Shown here: positions 17,715 through 26,044 of the stretch, piece by piece
How positions within the stretch are numbered: the stretch's first letter is position 1
Layout of the letters: each line of letters begins with the position of its first letter
Source: Dolichospermum compactum NIES-806
Lineage (GTDB): Bacteria; Cyanobacteriota; Cyanobacteriia; Cyanobacteriales; Nostocaceae
Length of the DNA: 64,000 nucleotides
Assembly: GCF_002368115.1 (NCBI RefSeq)
Contig: NZ_AP018316.1
Span: 148,890 to 212,889, forward strand
Direction of reading: 5' to 3'
Notes under the pieces: generated by a model
Told to the model about the DNA's origin: nothing
The model's input: the letters and a program-made list of their open reading frames with translations, nothing else
Databases searched by the model: none
Position numbers and translations under genes: made by a program

Positions 17715-17858
17715 CTGTTCCCTGTTCCCTGTTCCCTGTTCCCTGTTCCCTGTTCCCTGTTCCCTGTTCCCTGTTCCCTATTCCCTATTCCCTATTCCCT
17801 GTTCCCTGTTCCCTGTTCCCTGTTCCCTATTCCCTATTCCCTGTTCCCTGTTCCCTGT
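17715..17858. repeat. Heptanucleotide tandem array (TTCCCTG/TTCCCTA)n
   Basis: About 20 uninterrupted 7-bp units of TTCCCTG with interspersed TTCCCTA variants make up this array. Short tandemly repeated repetitive sequences of 7 bp are characteristic of heterocystous cyanobacteria. It ends 9 bp before the phytochelatin synthase stop codon. Shorter runs of the same unit occur near 15640 and 60290. Confidence 0.95.
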
Positions 17859-17867
17859 AGATAAACA

Positions 17868-18608
17868 TCAATTATTCTTACTCACCAATACAAACCCCCG
17901 CGTCTTCCCCGCACCGACATCACTTGTATTCATTGCTTTCCATAAATCCGCTGTTTTTACCCAAACAGGTGGATATTTATAGCGCGAAACATCCATAATT
18001 AAAAATCTATCTGTTAACTCGTTATATGCCGCTAAAGGCGAAATATGTCCACCTCGTTCTTGACCAATTTCCTGACGTAAATAGTTAATAATAATAAAAT
18101 TTCCTGGTTGCCTTAAATTCTCTGCTGCTAACTTGCGAAACTCTGCTAAATTCGTATTACCAGCATGATACACCTTAACTTGCACATTATAACTTTCCAA
18201 TAATCCTCCTAACTGATCTAAAGTCATACCTTGACGGGCAACAACTTCAGAACTTACCACAGTTCTAGTTTTTGCATTACTAAAAAAATTATCTTGGGTA
18301 AATACCCGAAATGGCTTATATTGTAGTGCTTCTGGTGCAGGAACTTTCAAACTATTTAACACCATAACCATACTAGCAACGCCACAGTATGCCTGATTAA
18401 TTTGGGTGACAAACTGTGTACTTAATGGAAAAAAATCATTGTTTGATTTACTGGCAATTAATAACTTTTCACCTTCAGGAGTATCAAAACCAATCAAGTT
18501 TGGGGAAAGTGATAATGTTTGGGCAAAGACATTACCTCCAGCTAAACAAATGCCTAAAGTAATAACTTTAATTGATGTTTTGATAGAATTGATTGCTGCC
18601 AATTTCAT
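17868..18608 (-). CDS. Phytochelatin synthase-like glutathione gamma-glutamylcysteinyltransferase
   Basis: A half-length (246 aa) bacterial phytochelatin synthase. It is a papain-like enzyme that acts on glutathione, mainly cleaving off glycine in prokaryotes. Signal peptide: ITLGICLAGGNVFA. The catalytic Cys lies in QAYCGVASMVMVLNSL, the His in GGHISPLAAY, and the Asp in FLIMDVSRYKYPPVWV, so the triad is complete. It lacks the Cys-rich C-terminal sensor domain of eukaryotic enzymes, as is normal in cyanobacteria. Export implies action in the periplasm. It is next to a nucleoside transporter on the same strand, 62 bp apart, with no obvious functional link. Confidence 0.92.
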   Translation of the reverse strand: MKLAAINSIKTSIKVITLGICLAGGNVFAQTLSLSPNLIGFDTPEGEKLLIASKSNNDFFPLSTQFVTQINQAYCGVASMVMVLNSLKVPAPEALQYKPFRVFTQDNFFSNAKTRTVVSSEVVARQGMTLDQLGGLLESYNVQVKVYHAGNTNLAEFRKLAAENLRQPGNFIIINYLRQEIGQERGGHISPLAAYNELTDRFLIMDVSRYKYPPVWVKTADLWKAMNTSDVGAGKTRGFVLVSKNN

Positions 18609-18670
18609 AGTTTATTTTCAACCTGATTTAAATTATTTTTAGGACAACAGCAAGGCATCATTTTATATTA

Positions 18671-19894
18671 TTAAATTAAAATTCCTGCAATTCCCGCAGT
18701 AATAAAACCCGCTAATAATCCACCAATCATAGTTCTTACACCCATACGGGCTAAGTCTTGTTGGCGGTTCGGCGCTATTCCTGTCATCCCACCAATAGTA
18801 ATGCCAATTGAGCCAATATTAGCAAAATTACATAAGGCATAGGTAGTAATAATAGCTGAACGTTGAGAAATTTCTTGTTTCTTAATCAGTTCTCCTAAAT
18901 CCAAATAGGCGATAAATTCATTAAGAATCGTCTTTTTACCTAATAATGCTCCAACTTGTCCACAGTCAGCCCAAGGTATACCCATTAACCAGGCTACGGG
19001 AAACATAATTAAAGATAACATCCCTTCTAGAGATAATTGCGGATAACCTGCCAACGTTCCCAACCAACTTAAACTAGCATTCACAGCAGCTAATAAACTC
19101 AAAAAAGCAATTATTATTACCCCAACATTAACTGCTAATTTTACCCCATCAATTGCCCCAGATGTGGCTGCATCGAGAACATTAACATAATTACTTTTGA
19201 TGTCTATATTAACTTTTTCTGTAGTTTCCGATACTTCTGTTTCTGGATACATTATTTTTGATACTATCAAGGCAACAGGAGAAGTCATAAAAAAAGCAGC
19301 AATTAAATGTTCTGGTGGAATCCCAAAGGACAAATAAGCACCTAGTACACCCCCAGCAATGGTAGCAAAACCACCAGTCATGACGGCGTGCAATTCAGAT
19401 TTTGTCATGTTTGCTAGGTAAGGTTTGACCATGAGTGCTGCTTCTGTTGGTCCCAAGAAGATATTTCCCGCACAGGATAAAGATTCAGAACCTGATGTTT
19501 TCATGGTTTTCATCATGAACCATGCTAGGGCATTGACAACTCTTTGCAAAATGCCATAGTAATAAAGAATACTGATAAATGATGAGAAAAAGATAATTGT
19601 GGGGAGAATTTGAAAAGCAAACAGATGATCTTTGAAGTTTTCACCAAAGACGAATTTTGCACCAACATCAGAAAAAGCCAAAAAGTTACCAACAATATTT
19701 CCCAAGGATTTAAATAAGTTCAAACCCCAAGCGGTTTTGAGAATGACTATAGCCAAAATAAATTCCCACCCTAACCCCCAAGCAACTGTACGCCACCGCA
19801 CAGCTTGACGATTCACGGACAGGGCGTAGGATATACTAATAAAGACGCAAATGCCTAAAAATGAAATAGTGCGTTCCATATTCAATGTTTCCAT
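18671..19894 (-). CDS. Concentrative nucleoside transporter (CNT/NupC family)
   Basis: An inner-membrane Na+- or H+-coupled nucleoside symporter, 407 aa with about ten helices. CNT hallmarks are FQILPTIIFFSSFISILYYYG, the signature SGSESLSCAGNIFLGPTEAAL, MTGGFATIAGGVLGAY, and near the C-terminus SIGITIGGMTGIAPNRQQDLA. A Met at codon 6 (MERTISFLGI) is an equally good start. Substrate spectrum is not deducible. It is likely independent of the phytochelatin synthase gene downstream. Confidence 0.93.
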   Translation of the reverse strand: METLNMERTISFLGICVFISISYALSVNRQAVRWRTVAWGLGWEFILAIVILKTAWGLNLFKSLGNIVGNFLAFSDVGAKFVFGENFKDHLFAFQILPTIIFFSSFISILYYYGILQRVVNALAWFMMKTMKTSGSESLSCAGNIFLGPTEAALMVKPYLANMTKSELHAVMTGGFATIAGGVLGAYLSFGIPPEHLIAAFFMTSPVALIVSKIMYPETEVSETTEKVNIDIKSNYVNVLDAATSGAIDGVKLAVNVGVIIIAFLSLLAAVNASLSWLGTLAGYPQLSLEGMLSLIMFPVAWLMGIPWADCGQVGALLGKKTILNEFIAYLDLGELIKKQEISQRSAIITTYALCNFANIGSIGITIGGMTGIAPNRQQDLARMGVRTMIGGLLAGFITAGIAGILI

Positions 19895-20265
19895 ATTTCC
19901 AGCAAATAAGCTTCAGAGTAACTTAATTTCAGGTATTAAGTGCCGCATTGGCTGAGTTAAGCTGTGTTTTTTGACTAAAATACTGGTGATTTCAGAAAAT
20001 GACAGTATATTTGCTAGGTTTTTAAATCTTAAATATGAAGAAATAATTAAAAATATACAAAACTTAAATAAATTGTTATTACAGAACTATGCAAATGAGA
20101 ATAAAGAGTGTATATTAGTCTCAACTTCAGTATACCGAAACATTTATAGTCTACCAATTATGGGATGCCCCTGGTTCACAACTCAAACGAACTGGGGGCA
20201 TCTGTGTTTTTGGTCATTGGTCATTGGTCATTGAGAAAATTCTTCTTCTTTCTCCTGACTCCTTC
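19895..20265. other. Intergenic region with a plus-strand terminator-like hairpin
   Basis: An AT-rich 371-bp gap. A plus-strand open frame with only a TTG start (19971) ends in repeat DNA at 20234, and I do not accept it as a gene. GATGCCCC...GGGGCATC (20164-20171 with 20195-20202), extended by GGTTC/GAAC, forms a strong stem followed by TGTGTTTTT. Three TCATTGG heptamers follow. The hairpin would terminate a plus-strand transcript for which no gene is evident. Confidence 0.5.
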
Positions 20266-21960
20266 TTATCGCCAACCTAGTCGGCGTAAGCAGGGGACAA
20301 TGAGGTAATGGCTTATACTCAGGGAAAAGCTGATTAAGATGCTGACTAAACTAAAAAAACCTATGGGTGAAAATACATCCAGCCCTTGTGGTTGGCTGGA
20401 AAAATGGAATAAATGTAGTCCCAATCCTAAACGCACGAAAATGGCTATGAGGTTGGCGCTTCCTAAACCTGCAATGACTGCGTAAGCGATTTGATGACTG
20501 CGAAGACCTAAACCAAGGGTCAATAGGGGAAATGAGATTAAAATCCATGTGACTAAGCTTTCAGCCGGATTTGGTGTGGTGATGAATTGACAAGCTATCC
20601 AGCCTAAACTATAGCCAATTAAGCCCATTAAAGCTGTGATCAGAAACCGCCGCTTTTGTCCAAAACAGCCTGATAAGGTTAATCCCCAACCTGTTCCCAA
20701 ACCTGCAAAACCATAAACTATACTTTCTGCGGCTATATAAGGTTGTTTTTCGACTAATGTTGGTAATGGATAGACTAGTAATTCTAACCAGCGATCGCCT
20801 AAACTGGTATGGTAAGCCAGGAAAACCCCCGTCATTGTCCCGATTCCCGCGCAGATACTCGTCAGTATCATTACCCAAACAGTTGCCAAACAGGCAGATA
20901 AAAATTTGTATATTCCCTGAATTATTAATAAAGTAGTATTACTTATAGCTTGAGTAACTTCAGTTATTGATTGGACAAGAGATTTACCCGGACTGCTGAA
21001 TAAACCTGGCTGTGAAGATGACGAGGCGATACTTAGTAACCGTTTATGAATAATAGCTGCATTGGCTGGACGTAATCGCACATCATCTTCTACCATTTCA
21101 TCAATTAAATCCGCTAAATCTGGTTTAATTTGCCGATAATTCCGCCAACGCAATTTTCCAGTTAAACTATCTTCCAATTCGGACGGATATTTGGCGGTAA
21201 GTAGTTGAATAATAGTTCGTCCCAACGCATAAAAATCTGCTGCTGGTCCAATATTACTGCCGCGAATTTGTTCTTGGGGACTATAACCGGAAGAGTACAA
21301 GCGTGTAGATGTGGGGTGCGATCGCAAAACTGACCCATTAAATTGTTTAGCACCACCAAAATCAATTAGCACCAATTGATCACTTTTGGCAGGAGATACT
21401 GGCGTGGAAGTCCGTAACATCAAATTAGAAGGTTTTATATCGCGGTGAATAATTTGGCGTTTATGTAACTCCTGCAAAATCAACACAGCTTGAATAAACC
21501 AACCAATTACCAAATCTTCGGAACAACCTTGAGGAGAATTTATTAATACTTCCTCTAAAGTGTATCCATTAATCTTTTCCATCACTAAACAAGGTAATTG
21601 ATGGGGTTTAGGATTAATCAAATTGACTTGAAAATAACCGTCATTATCAACTTTAGGCACACCAGAATTGCGGAAACTACTTAAAACTTCCGCTTCTTGA
21701 ATAAATAATTCCAGCGCCTTGGGTGAAGTCTCTACCAACACCTTTAGCACTTTTTCTGTCTGTGTCTTTTCATCCCAAATTGTGTAAATTTGGGCAAATC
21801 CTCCCGCACCGAGAGGTTTAAGAGAGAAATAGCGATCTAACAGATGCAGCGGTGCGCCACAACTGTTACAGAATTTGTTTCCCCAGGGTTGAGGATAGGG
21901 ACGTTGACAATGGGGATTTATGCAGTGAACCGCACTCTGAGTTATCTGGGTCAAAACCAC
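20266..21960 (-). CDS. Serine/threonine protein kinase with zinc-ribbon and membrane tail
   Basis: A 564-aa Hanks-type kinase. The N-terminus has a C-x4-C ... C-x2-C zinc ribbon (CINPHC, CNSC; residues ~13-35). The kinase domain spans ~44-310, with glycine loop LGAGGFAQIY, catalytic loop HRDIKPSNLM, DFGGAK, the APE-like SPQEQ and GRTIIQLLTA. All key residues are present, so it should be active. After a Ser-rich linker come four or so hydrophobic helices (residues ~355-560) that fix it in the inner membrane. This 4-Cys plus kinase layout is common in cyanobacteria. Target unknown. Confidence 0.92.
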   Translation of the reverse strand: MVLTQITQSAVHCINPHCQRPYPQPWGNKFCNSCGAPLHLLDRYFSLKPLGAGGFAQIYTIWDEKTQTEKVLKVLVETSPKALELFIQEAEVLSSFRNSGVPKVDNDGYFQVNLINPKPHQLPCLVMEKINGYTLEEVLINSPQGCSEDLVIGWFIQAVLILQELHKRQIIHRDIKPSNLMLRTSTPVSPAKSDQLVLIDFGGAKQFNGSVLRSHPTSTRLYSSGYSPQEQIRGSNIGPAADFYALGRTIIQLLTAKYPSELEDSLTGKLRWRNYRQIKPDLADLIDEMVEDDVRLRPANAAIIHKRLLSIASSSSQPGLFSSPGKSLVQSITEVTQAISNTTLLIIQGIYKFLSACLATVWVMILTSICAGIGTMTGVFLAYHTSLGDRWLELLVYPLPTLVEKQPYIAAESIVYGFAGLGTGWGLTLSGCFGQKRRFLITALMGLIGYSLGWIACQFITTPNPAESLVTWILISFPLLTLGLGLRSHQIAYAVIAGLGSANLIAIFVRLGLGLHLFHFSSQPQGLDVFSPIGFFSLVSILISFSLSISHYLIVPCLRRLGWR

Positions 21961-22102
21961 GAAAATACAAAGGCTGGATCGATTTTAGCGTCTATTTAAC
22001 TTTAGTTCTAGATATTCGTCTAAATAACTCTAACTCTCCATTGCCATTAGTCTTTGTCCCAACTATCGAGCTTTTTTTTGTCGGAGGAGGGAATTACGGG
22101 TA

Positions 22103-22513
22103 TTATTGAGGTTCTCCCAGCATGATAATCGAACATTTCAAATTATTAATCACTTGGGTTGTCACTTCACTAACCGCTAATCCTCCAGCGGTGCGATAGC
22201 GGACAGAACGCAAAACAACTAAGTCAAATGCCTGTGCTTGCTCAATAATGACTTTGGCAATATCATCACCAACAATTGTTAAAATATTTGTATTGACTAT
22301 CAAATAAATTTTACCAATATCTGAAAGCAGTTTTATAGTTTCCGACTTAGGGTTGAGGAGATTGAGTCCATTTTGACCCAGTAATACACCTGCTAGTAGC
22401 AAACCCACTAATCCAGGTAATTTTAGTCTCTCAAATAGCGGTGGAACAATGAAAATAGCTATAAGGAGAATCGTGAAAGAAATGATTGGTTCATTGATAA
22501 AATTTACGGGCAT
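22103..22513 (-). pseudogene. CPA2 cation/proton antiporter, internally deleted
   Basis: A 136-aa frame joins two ends of a Na+/H+ antiporter. Residues 1-~72 match the antiporter N-terminus: helices IISFTILLIAIFIVPPLFERL and LPGLVGLLLAGVLLGQNGL, then LLSDIGKIYL. Residues ~75-136 look like the end of a C-terminal universal-stress-protein-type domain (VIIEQAQAFDLVVLRSVRYRTAGGL... INNLKCSIIMLGEP). About ten membrane helices and most of the stress domain are missing, so transport is impossible. The deletion kept the frame. The full-length family is around 650-750 aa. Confidence 0.75.
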
Positions 22514-22731
22514 TTTTCATAAAATCATATTTATATATATGATAATACAAATTTTGTGAACCTAAACACGGTATAGTATACAGTTTGCTATCTTCCTAAC
22601 AAATCTATCTCTAGGTATAACTCTTTCCTGTCAGAGATGATATCCTATCATCAAAATTTTGTGAATATTCCTGATGCTTGATTGATAGAGAAATAGAGCA
22701 TCAGGAATATCAAGCTGAATTTATATTTGAT

Positions 22732-24336
22732 TTAACAACTATATCCATCCCCAGTCATCGGAAAATTATAATCAGAAAAGATAGCATGATTGCTATGATC
22801 ACCGCTAGTTTCTTGATCAAGAACTTCAATAACTTTATTATAAATATCTTCCGCTTCTTGGGGTGAATCACCAATACTGGTTAATCCTAATTTACCAAAC
22901 TGGGAAAGACAACCCATAAGATGAAAAACTGTACCTGTCTCTGTGCCACTATCAAAATGTAATCTGTGGTGAGCGATAATATCCATTAAGTCATTAGGTA
23001 ACAATCCCTGATAATTAGGTTTTTGTAAATTGTCTGTAGCAATATAGTATTTAGGTCTGCCTTGTTGACTATAAAATAATCCAGTGGCTAAATCATAACG
23101 ACCATTAGTAAGGAATTTTAAAGTCATAAATGGGTGGGTTGTTCCTCCTTTGCGAAGATTAATTTCAATGGCTTGAATATCCCAGTCACTATCACCTTTG
23201 TCAACAGTGACAAAATCCACTGCAAATCTTTCTAAAGCCCCTTTTTCTGCTAATTTATTACCAACTCTTAAACCTAATTCCTGTAATTCACAGCGATAAT
23301 TTGCATCCGCAGGAAAGCGACAACCTATATAAATTTGTCCGTCTGGTCCGCCTAAGATTTGGTCATGGGTAGAAATAATTTCCACTTCTCCATTGGGTGT
23401 AATTCTGCCTTGGACACTGGGAGAATGTTTGATTTCTCCTTCGATAAAAGCCTCCACTATTGCCCCTAATTCGGGAATGCGTCGAGAAAAATTTGCCCAG
23501 GTTTCTTGTAAAGATTGAAAACGTAAATGCAGGAAGCGATCGCTAATTGCTGTTACTCTTTGACTATGATCAGCCTTTCCCGGTGCAACATCCATTATTT
23601 CTCGTAAATCTAACAGTGCATTCCCTTCTCCAGAAAAACCTTCATTCAACTTAATTACTATTCTTTTTAGTGTCGGTTGACGTTCCCACAAATCAGCCGC
23701 AGCATTGGCTAGATCTTCGCAATTCTTGACCAACTCGCTACCGTCAGGAAAGGGTACATCACTTTCTTCAAAAATCTGTCTACTGCCGCTTTTTGTTCCC
23801 CAAATTTGCAAATCTGGTGCAGCCGCATATAAAGGTACACCCAATTTTAAAGATAATTCTGCTTCCCAAAAAGTAGAATTATAACATACCATAAAAGCCT
23901 TATCTAAGCGCAAAGCCTTGTAAATTCTTTCCAATAATCGAGGACGTTCTAATATTTTTTGACTGAGGGGTTTTAAAGAAGCATCATAGGTAGAAAGTAA
24001 TAATAAGCGATGACGAGCATGAGAGAAAGGAATACCCGGAAGTAATTGCAGATAATAATCAATAATACTAGGATGAAGTGGCATTGATGTCACATAAATT
24101 AACCTAGTGCGGGGATTTCTTAACCGCATTAAGGAGAAAAGTAATCTTTCTTCATAATGCTCACATCCTTCTACCTTGAGTAATTCTCCTTGATCTATAC
24201 TCAAAGAAGGAATAATTAAAATATCCGCTTCACTATTGTCGAATAACTCGCTAGTTTGCCAGCGATCGCGTAATGTTGATTGTAAATTCCGAAATTTGTC
24301 AACTTTTTGTAAATCATCAATATTTAATGTCACCAT
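22732..24336 (-). CDS. ATP-grasp peptide ligase PGM1-related protein
   Basis: A 534-aa protein with an N-terminal Rossmann-like domain (ADILIIPSLS, RLIYVTSMPLHPSIIDYY) and a C-terminal ATP-grasp-type domain. ATP-grasp-like elements are KRIVIKLNEGFSGEGNALL (phosphate-binding loop), EAFIEGEIKHSPSVQ and the metal-ligand segment WDIQAIEINLRKGGTTHP. I place it near the PGM1 peptide ligase group of ATP-grasp enzymes, which form amide bonds in actinobacterial pathways; many cyanobacteria have a lone copy of unknown substrate. There are no biosynthetic neighbours here, so a housekeeping modification is as likely as a natural product role. Confidence 0.75.
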   Translation of the reverse strand: MVTLNIDDLQKVDKFRNLQSTLRDRWQTSELFDNSEADILIIPSLSIDQGELLKVEGCEHYEERLLFSLMRLRNPRTRLIYVTSMPLHPSIIDYYLQLLPGIPFSHARHRLLLLSTYDASLKPLSQKILERPRLLERIYKALRLDKAFMVCYNSTFWEAELSLKLGVPLYAAAPDLQIWGTKSGSRQIFEESDVPFPDGSELVKNCEDLANAAADLWERQPTLKRIVIKLNEGFSGEGNALLDLREIMDVAPGKADHSQRVTAISDRFLHLRFQSLQETWANFSRRIPELGAIVEAFIEGEIKHSPSVQGRITPNGEVEIISTHDQILGGPDGQIYIGCRFPADANYRCELQELGLRVGNKLAEKGALERFAVDFVTVDKGDSDWDIQAIEINLRKGGTTHPFMTLKFLTNGRYDLATGLFYSQQGRPKYYIATDNLQKPNYQGLLPNDLMDIIAHHRLHFDSGTETGTVFHLMGCLSQFGKLGLTSIGDSPQEAEDIYNKVIEVLDQETSGDHSNHAIFSDYNFPMTGDGYSC

Positions 24337-24384
24337 ATCCCCATCCCAATATTATTTCTTATGCTACTTTCTTACTTAATATAT

Positions 24385-24475
24385 ACCTAATTAAGATGAA
24401 ACTGCATAGAATGAAATTTCCAAAATTATTGACCGCAGATAAACGCAGACAAACGCAGATAAAGACGGATGAATT
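24385..24475 (+). repeat. Repeat family D, copy 1
   Basis: The sequence runs from ACCTAATTAAGATGAAACTG to GCAGATAAAGACGGATGAA with a TGACCGCAGATAAACGCAGA core. It matches 36810-36893 (inverted) and 38826-38908. Non-coding dispersed repeat. Confidence 0.65.
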
Positions 24476-24575
24476 TATAGATTTCATAATTCGTATTAAA
24501 CTTTGCGTCTTTGCTTCTTTGCCTCTTGGCGCGAAACATAATTCATGCCGTCATTATGCAACGTTACTGTGTGAG

Positions 24576-24705
24576 TAAGTAGGTGGGCGTTAAAAATTGT
24601 CGTTGGGGCAAGGGAACAGGGAACTCTTAACTGGGAACAGGAAGAGAGTTTTGAGTGATTTTACTTTTCTTCACATACCTTTAAATTTTTCTGTTCACCT
24701 ACTTA
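24576..24705. repeat. Repeat family B, copy 2 (130 bp)
   Basis: It begins TAAGTAGGTGGGCGTT and ends CACCTACTTA. The first ~30 bases and the TGATTTTACTTTTCTTCACA block are close to the copy at 30364-30479. Together with family D it fills the 470-bp gap between the ATP-grasp and esterase genes; no gene is seen there. Confidence 0.75.
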
Positions 24706-24809
24706 CGGCAAAATATAAAAACGTCCAGAACAACGAAAAAAGTTAGGAAATCTGTACTGGATTAAGACACGGTATACTGTATCTGCATTAATTCTTAACT
24801 CAATTACCT

Positions 24810-25436
24810 ATGACTCAAACATTAGACTTCATCAGAGTTTCTCCACCAGCAGGAAAAACACCTGATGCGTTAATCGTCACTTTACATGGTTGGGGTGCAA
24901 ATGCCCAAGATGTGGCATCTTTGATTCCTTATGTCAATTTACCTGATTACGAGTTTCTCCTCCCCAATGCTCCCTATCCTTATCCTTATGCTGATACGGG
25001 TAAGGCATGGTATGATCTGCGGACAGAAAATATGTATGATGGATTAAATGAAAGTAAACAACTACTCATAGATTGGTTGCTCTCTTTAGAAAGTAATACG
25101 GGTGTACCGTTATCACGCACAATTTTGAGCGGATTTTCTCAAGGTGGGGCGATGACTTTAGATGTAGGATTAAGCTTACCCTTGGCTGGATTAGTAGTGA
25201 TGAGTGGCTATTTACATCCTAGTGTGGCAACGCTGAATCAAGGCAATTTTCCGCCAGCATTAATCATGCACGGTACAAGGGATGAAGTTGTTCCCCTGCA
25301 AGCGGCGATTAAGTCCAGAGAAATGGCACAATCTCTAGGCGTAGCAGTGGAATATCATGAATTTGCAACGGGACATGAAATTAATTTACAAATGCTAGAA
25401 GTGCTACGAACTTTTGTTCTGAACACAATTAGTTAG
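24810..25436 (+). CDS. Alpha/beta hydrolase, carboxylesterase/phospholipase family
   Basis: A 208-aa serine esterase of the YpfH/carboxylesterase-2 type (Abhydrolase_2). The oxyanion region is VTLHGWGANAQD, the nucleophile elbow GFSQGG, the acid in MHGTRDEVVPL and the His in FATGHEI, so the catalytic triad is intact. There is no signal peptide, so it is cytoplasmic. The substrate is unknown; relatives hydrolyse short acyl esters or lysophospholipids. It has the normal length for the family and is probably monocistronic. Confidence 0.9.
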   Translation: MTQTLDFIRVSPPAGKTPDALIVTLHGWGANAQDVASLIPYVNLPDYEFLLPNAPYPYPYADTGKAWYDLRTENMYDGLNESKQLLIDWLLSLESNTGVPLSRTILSGFSQGGAMTLDVGLSLPLAGLVVMSGYLHPSVATLNQGNFPPALIMHGTRDEVVPLQAAIKSREMAQSLGVAVEYHEFATGHEINLQMLEVLRTFVLNTIS

Positions 25437-25582
25437 GTTTAGTTACAAAAATTTTCCAAAATCTGGTAAAAATCACAAGAATTTTTACAAATTTAATGCT
25501 CATTAATGAGTAAGATAGAACAGGTGGAAGCAACTCCACCCTAAGCTGAATTCAAGCGCTGCAAAAGGGAGGGGCAAGCATT

Positions 25583-25795
25583 ATGAAAACTCTAAGCATT
25601 TCCAAAACAGAAATTTCTGCTATGACGGCGACAGAGGTAAAAGATTTGGCTACACGTCTGGAATTAGATAACTATAGTAATGCTTTTGAGGGTTTGAATG
25701 ATTGGCATCTATTGCGGGCGATCGCTTTTCAGCGTCCAGAGTTAGTTGAAGCCTATATCCACCTCTTAGATTTAGAAGCTTACGACGAAGCCTAA
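25583..25795 (+). CDS. Small acidic hypothetical protein
   Basis: A 70-aa soluble protein preceded by a very strong Shine-Dalgarno (AAAAGGGAGGGG, about 9 nt before ATG). It is mostly helical and acidic, with TATEVKDLATRLELDNYSNA and WHLLRAIAFQRPELVEAYIHLL. No family or function recognised. A good RBS and a terminator hairpin at 25824 support it as a real one-gene transcript. Confidence 0.75.
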   Translation: MKTLSISKTEISAMTATEVKDLATRLELDNYSNAFEGLNDWHLLRAIAFQRPELVEAYIHLLDLEAYDEA

Positions 25796-25823
25796 AGATT
25801 GTAGGGAAAAATTCAGGAGTCGC

Positions 25824-25854
25824 TCAGGGTTTAGCCATGCTAAATCCTGATTTT
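25824..25854 (+). terminator. Rho-independent terminator
   Basis: TCAGGGTTTAGC (25824-25835) pairs with GCTAAATCCTGA (25839-25850), with one G-U, followed by TTTT. It lies 28 bp after the 70-aa gene. Confidence 0.8.
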
Positions 25855-26044
25855 GCGTTCATAATTTAATTTAGATGCGTTTTGCCTCGATAGCCAATTT
25901 AATAAAACTTTTACTACTCAGTGAGATTACTGTTCATAAGTCGTTGAAAATTCTATTCAATCAACGCCCAGATGATTTGTTTGGTATTATCATCTAATGA
26001 TATCTAATCCTGCCTAAGTAAATTTTTAGGAGCATTTGTCATAT

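Noticed and set aside
17715..17858. Regular repeats considered as a CRISPR array
   Set aside because: The unit is a 7-bp tandem without spacers; the same applies to 60121-60253 and 62204-62252.
19971..20234. 87-codon plus-strand frame between the nucleoside transporter and the kinase
   Set aside because: Only a TTG start, no RBS, and the last third translates a hairpin and TCATTGG repeats. The terminator-like hairpin is kept as a finding instead.
24273..24578. 101-codon plus-strand frame
   Set aside because: Overlaps the ATP-grasp gene start and then translates repeat families D and B.
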